Origin: a virus
Direction: 5' to 3' (one strand)
IMG/VR virus record: IMGVR_UViG_3300009027_000042
Span: 1 to 21,369 of that record
Length of the DNA: 21,369 nt
Shown: positions 19,272 to 21,369 of the stretch, one piece after another
Layout: every line of letters begins with the position of its first letter
Position numbering within the stretch: the first letter of the stretch is position 1
Made by a program: the position numbers and the translations under genes
The notes under the pieces: generated by a model
The model's input: the letters and a program-made list of their open reading frames with translations, nothing else
What the model was told of the DNA's origin: nothing
The model's database searches: none

Positions 19272-19901
19272 TTACCCCCTCTTAGGACGGTTAATAACCG
19301 TCTGTTTGGTTTCTTTGTACACAGCGTGTTCCTTTACTGTGCCTTTGATGGTGAACGTGTCACCCTTCTGCCCAAGGCGATTACCACCCTTGTAGACAAT
19401 CACATTGCCGTCAGCATCAATCATTGAGTTGATCCAAGTCGTGCCATAAAAGCCATCAAAACTGTGCGTAAATGTCAGAGTGACATCACGCTCAATACGA
19501 TCACCGACAGAACCAATAAAGTCGCTGGCTTTAGCTATTCTAATGCGCTCAATCTTATACAAGCCCTCACGAACCTTTTGCTTAATGCTGTGCAACGCAT
19601 TAATCTCAGAGCGAATATGCGCGGCTTCAATGCGCTTTTTTTCTTGACTCTGATAACGCTTAATCTGAGCGGCAACTTGTTTGCTGTTGTATAGCTTGTC
19701 ACGCAAATAGCCAATGCCCTTGCAATCATAGCAAGTGTCATCTGAATTACTGCGCTGTATTCTAGCGCATACACGGCCTGTGCTATTGCACTTGACGCAA
19801 TCATAAAGAGCATAATCGCCATCAGCACTGATGCGGCCTGTATATGGCTCAGTGGACATATATGTGAATTTTTGCTCGATTTCGATCTTAGTCATAATCA
19901 T
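19272..19901 (-). CDS. DnaJ-type zinc-finger and OB-like domain protein (209 aa)
   Basis: Residues about 34-65 hold CVKCNSTG and CYDCKGIG, the C-x2-C-x-G repeats seen in DnaJ zinc fingers, with CARI between them. A basic helix follows (about 70-120). The C-terminal part (TFTHSFDGFYGTTWINSMID, VIVYKGGNRLGQKGDTFTIK, GTVKEHAVYKETKQTVINRPK) is a beta-rich domain that recurs in phage proteins and resembles an OB or nucleic-acid-binding fold. GGGAG precedes the ATG. It is first in the leftward operon, behind a promoter and palindrome. A nucleic-acid-binding role is inferred; no J domain is present. Confidence 0.78.
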   Translation of the reverse strand: MIMTKIEIEQKFTYMSTEPYTGRISADGDYALYDCVKCNSTGRVCARIQRSNSDDTCYDCKGIGYLRDKLYNSKQVAAQIKRYQSQEKKRIEAAHIRSEINALHSIKQKVREGLYKIERIRIAKASDFIGSVGDRIERDVTLTFTHSFDGFYGTTWINSMIDADGNVIVYKGGNRLGQKGDTFTIKGTVKEHAVYKETKQTVINRPKRG

Positions 19902-19926
19902 CGGTTTCTCCCTTTAATTTACTTCC

Positions 19927-19953
19927 GATAAGTTAAATCTAATTTAACCTATC
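19927..19953. promoter_or_regulatory. 27-bp operator-like palindrome
   Basis: The core GTTAAATCTAATTTAAC (19932-19948) is a perfect seven-base inverted repeat with a three-base centre. Flanking GATA and TATC extend it to 12-base arms with one mismatch. It covers the -10 of the leftward promoter. The left arm matches the 9098 site at 11 of 12 positions when aligned from GATA. Confidence 0.55.
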
Positions 19954-19964
19954 ACATAAATCAA
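19936..19964 (-). promoter_or_regulatory. Leftward promoter of the accessory operon
   Basis: On the minus strand TTGATT (19964-19959), a 17-base spacer and TAGATT (19941-19936) give four of six matches for each box. It precedes the zinc-finger/OB gene by about 35 bases. The 92 bases between 19902 and 19993 otherwise hold only AT-rich DNA. Confidence 0.5.
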
Positions 19965-19993
19965 GCAGAAAAGTAAATTATTTTTAAGTTTTT

Positions 19994-20182
19994 TTAGAGG
20001 GCGTTGCCGAGGTCAATCATCTGACAGGCTGGCTGGATAGCCATAGCCTCATTTCTGGCAGGGTGTTGCGACAGGTATTCCTGCACCTTCTCAGCACTGG
20101 GACATTCTCTCACAAAAGCGTATTCCATCTCTAGTGGACGGTCTGGGTAGATGAACACCATGATGAATACGATGATCTTCAT
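19994..20182 (-). CDS. Small exported or membrane-anchored protein (62 aa)
   Basis: The start MKIIVFIMVFIYPDRPLEME overlaps the preceding stop in an ATGA junction. The first 12 residues are hydrophobic and could be a short signal or anchor. The rest (FVRECPSAEKVQEYLSQ, AIQPACQMIDLG) has two cysteines that could pair outside the membrane. A similar arrangement appears in the 75-aa protein of the same cluster. The function is unknown; an envelope or spanin-like role is conceivable. No terminator is obvious after it. Confidence 0.75.
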   Translation of the reverse strand: MKIIVFIMVFIYPDRPLEMEYAFVRECPSAEKVQEYLSQHPARNEAMAIQPACQMIDLGNAL

Positions 20183-20613
20183 CTCATCGTGGCTTTCAGA
20201 GCGATCAGGACGGCGATTACGCCAGCCCCGACTATGGCAATAGCCAAACCAGCTACAACGGCGTGTACGAGCCTCTGACGGCGTTTAATCCGGTTTTCTT
20301 CTGCTTCCCTACGCTTGCGCCTCGCCTCAGCACAGAATTTCTGGTAATCTGCCCACATATTCGGGCGGCCAGCCCATATCATCTGCTCTCGTAACAGGGC
20401 TTCCTGTTCTTTGATGCGCTCCAAGGCCATAAACTCAGCGAGATCGTTATTCTTGCCACCGCCACCCTTTTTGTTGACCTTGCGCTCCAAGTCTTCTTTT
20501 GCGGTTGTAAAGACACCAAAGGCACTTGCGGCAGAGGCGAGTTCCCTGCCGTTGTTAACAGTTTCCTTGATGATCTTAAAGGCGGCATTAGCCGCCGCAA
20601 GTTCCGCTAACAT
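20179..20613 (-). CDS. Membrane-tailed conserved phage protein (144 aa)
   Basis: The N-terminus MLAELAAANAAFKIIKETVN followed by a helix and VFTTAKEDLERKVNKK is a recurrent start in marine phage proteins. The middle (LAEFMALERIKEQEALLREQ, GRPNMWADYQKFCAEARRKRREAEE) is a charged coiled coil. Residues about 116-140 (HAVVAGLAIAIVGAGVIAVLIAL) form one membrane helix. I recall homologues adjacent to internal virion and lysis genes. A virion component inserted in the membrane during ejection, or a lysis helper, is possible; neither is proven. Confidence 0.82.
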   Translation of the reverse strand: MLAELAAANAAFKIIKETVNNGRELASAASAFGVFTTAKEDLERKVNKKGGGGKNNDLAEFMALERIKEQEALLREQMIWAGRPNMWADYQKFCAEARRKRREAEENRIKRRQRLVHAVVAGLAIAIVGAGVIAVLIALKATMR

Positions 20614-20840
20614 TAGTACACCCTGACTTTGCTGGTATCCACATACTTAGGCACACAGTAGGCTGTGACCTGATCGTCAGGATGATTATACCTTATGTCA
20701 GGGCGACTACCAAATCGGCGAGAAATCTCTGCGGCAAAATGGTTGCATCGGTCTATTGACTGAAAGTGCATATCATTGCTTTGAAGGTAACGGCCGTCTC
20801 CTGCGCCCAGCCAGACGAGCAACAGGAAGACGTGTTCCAT
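20613..20840 (-). CDS. Small secreted-type phage protein (75 aa)
   Basis: The start overlaps the preceding stop in a TAATG junction. The first 14 residues MEHVFLLLVWLGAG form a hydrophobic, signal-like segment. The rest, including IDRCNHFAAEISRRFG and VTAYCVPKYVDTS, has two cysteines. This small MxxxFLLL...C-FA...AYCVPK type recurs near tail or lysis genes of marine phages by recall. The function is unknown; a periplasmic or envelope protein is likely. Confidence 0.8.
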   Translation of the reverse strand: MEHVFLLLVWLGAGDGRYLQSNDMHFQSIDRCNHFAAEISRRFGSRPDIRYNHPDDQVTAYCVPKYVDTSKVRVY

Positions 20841-21061
20841 TACTTTTCAAGCAATCTTTCGATGCGATCCTCTATGCGGCGCAACGTAACGAGTAGGGTG
20901 TCCAAGTCACCCTTTAACTCGGCTTTGGTGGCGTAATCTTCGCGTGTCCTGTTCAGCAGGATATTAAGCCGCTTGACTTCGTTGTTAGTGTTGATCAGAA
21001 ACCAAGCAATACCAGCAAGGATGATAGAAATTAGTGTATCAATCATAGCGGCCATTTCCAT
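20840..21061 (-). CDS. Single-helix membrane protein with coiled coil (73 aa)
   Basis: ATG 21061 is chosen because GGTGG and the upstream stop codon lie just before it; a GTG at 21070 is an alternative. The N-terminus MEMAAMIDTLISIILAGIAWFL is a membrane helix. The remainder (NNEVKRLNILLNRTREDYAT to LLVTLRRIEDRIERLLEK) is a coiled coil with heptad Leu and Ile. Its topology resembles inner-membrane spanin or holin-accessory proteins. Its exact role is unknown. Confidence 0.8.
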   Translation of the reverse strand: MEMAAMIDTLISIILAGIAWFLINTNNEVKRLNILLNRTREDYATKAELKGDLDTLLVTLRRIEDRIERLLEK

Positions 21062-21063
21062 TG

Positions 21064-21369
21064 TTACCACCCAGCAGGAGTTTTGCCTACGATTGGCGGT
21101 GTGATAAGATTGTCTAACTGTTGTTCAAGCATTGCCTGTAACTCATCTTCAGTCTTGTCCAGACTAGCCAGCACCCAGCCCTTCACCTGTTCTTTGGTCA
21201 GGCTGTCAAACGCTGTGAAGCTGTCAGCATCAGCCTCGCCAACACCAGCACTACCATATGCACTGACAGAAAGCGGCTGGCCTTCATCGTTCGTAGCTGT
21301 ACTGTGGGTTGCTGTTAGCCGCCAATGTACTGCCTTGGCTACATCTGTTAAGTCACCCTCTGATGGGGC
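21064..21369 (-). CDS. DUF7936-like conserved phage protein (partial, 5' end off the right edge)
   Basis: The last 101 residues are visible and the gene continues beyond the right edge. VAKAVHWRLTATHST, SVSAYGSAGV, SFTAFDSLTKEQVKGWVLAS and LQAMLEQQLDNLITPPIVGK form the pattern of a small phage protein I recall as DUF7936-like, found among virion and tail-assembly genes. The repeated marks are HWR, FTAF-LT-E-V-GWV and a closing Gln/Leu helix followed by a Pro-rich end, here TPAGW. The function is not known. It suggests that the structural cluster continues to the right of this window. Confidence 0.8.
   Translation of the reverse strand, partial: APSEGDLTDVAKAVHWRLTATHSTATNDEGQPLSVSAYGSAGVGEADADSFTAFDSLTKEQVKGWVLASLDKTEDELQAMLEQQLDNLITPPIVGKTPAGW

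Overview
The window is one end-to-end piece of a tailed bacteriophage genome, with both edges falling inside genes. A P22-type portal protein, large and small terminase subunits, an acidic scaffold-like protein and a T4-type lysozyme with holins show this. The gene set (basic mini-proteins beside the portal, a FkbM methyltransferase, a TPR-glycosyltransferase, a DUF1071 annealing protein, DUF736-like and DUF7936-like proteins) resembles uncultured marine podovirus-like phages of alphaproteobacteria. That host assignment is inference from family recall. No integrase, tRNA, CRISPR array, DNA polymerase, helicase or primase was seen.

Layout. (1) Positions 1-13592 are read leftward. The first part of this transcript is a regulatory and replication block: Cro-like repressor, two restriction-fold nucleases, and a lambda-O-like initiator whose own gene seems to contain the replication origin. 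The packaging and head block follows: small terminase, a glycosyltransferase island, a 58-aa gene with its own promoter and terminator, large terminase, several small proteins, FkbM methyltransferase, an ADP-ribosyltransferase-like protein, portal, and a scaffold-like protein cut by the left edge. (2) Positions 13593-13701 form a divergent control region. (3) Positions 13702-18215 are read rightward: two small genes, a RecB-like exonuclease, a DUF1071 annealing protein, an SSB-like protein with an acidic DDDVPF tail, a zinc-finger protein, a stand-alone DnaA domain-IV protein, another nuclease, then lysozyme and two membrane proteins (holins). (4) Positions 18216-18320 hold stacked hairpins between convergent units. 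(5) Positions 18310-19901 are a leftward operon of small accessory genes with its own promoter. (6) Positions 19994-21369 are a second leftward cluster of small conserved phage genes that runs off the right edge.

How it works together. Genes are tightly packed, with many ATGA, TAATG or TGATG overlaps, so most are probably translationally coupled. DNA replication probably borrows the host replisome: an O-like initiator at in-gene iterons, an orphan DnaA DNA-binding domain, and an SSB-like tail peptide. Exonuclease plus annealing protein make a recombination pair. Palindromes over the -10 elements of two leftward promoters, with related motifs in the divergent region, suggest one repressor acting on dispersed units.

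The items most worth a second look are the in-gene origin, the 58-aa moron, the duplicated Fur-box-like motif that also encodes a His/Ser tail, the over-represented word GTTGCAAG/CTTGCAAC, the twin Cys4 overlapping ORFs, and the ADP-ribosyltransferase-like protein beside the portal.
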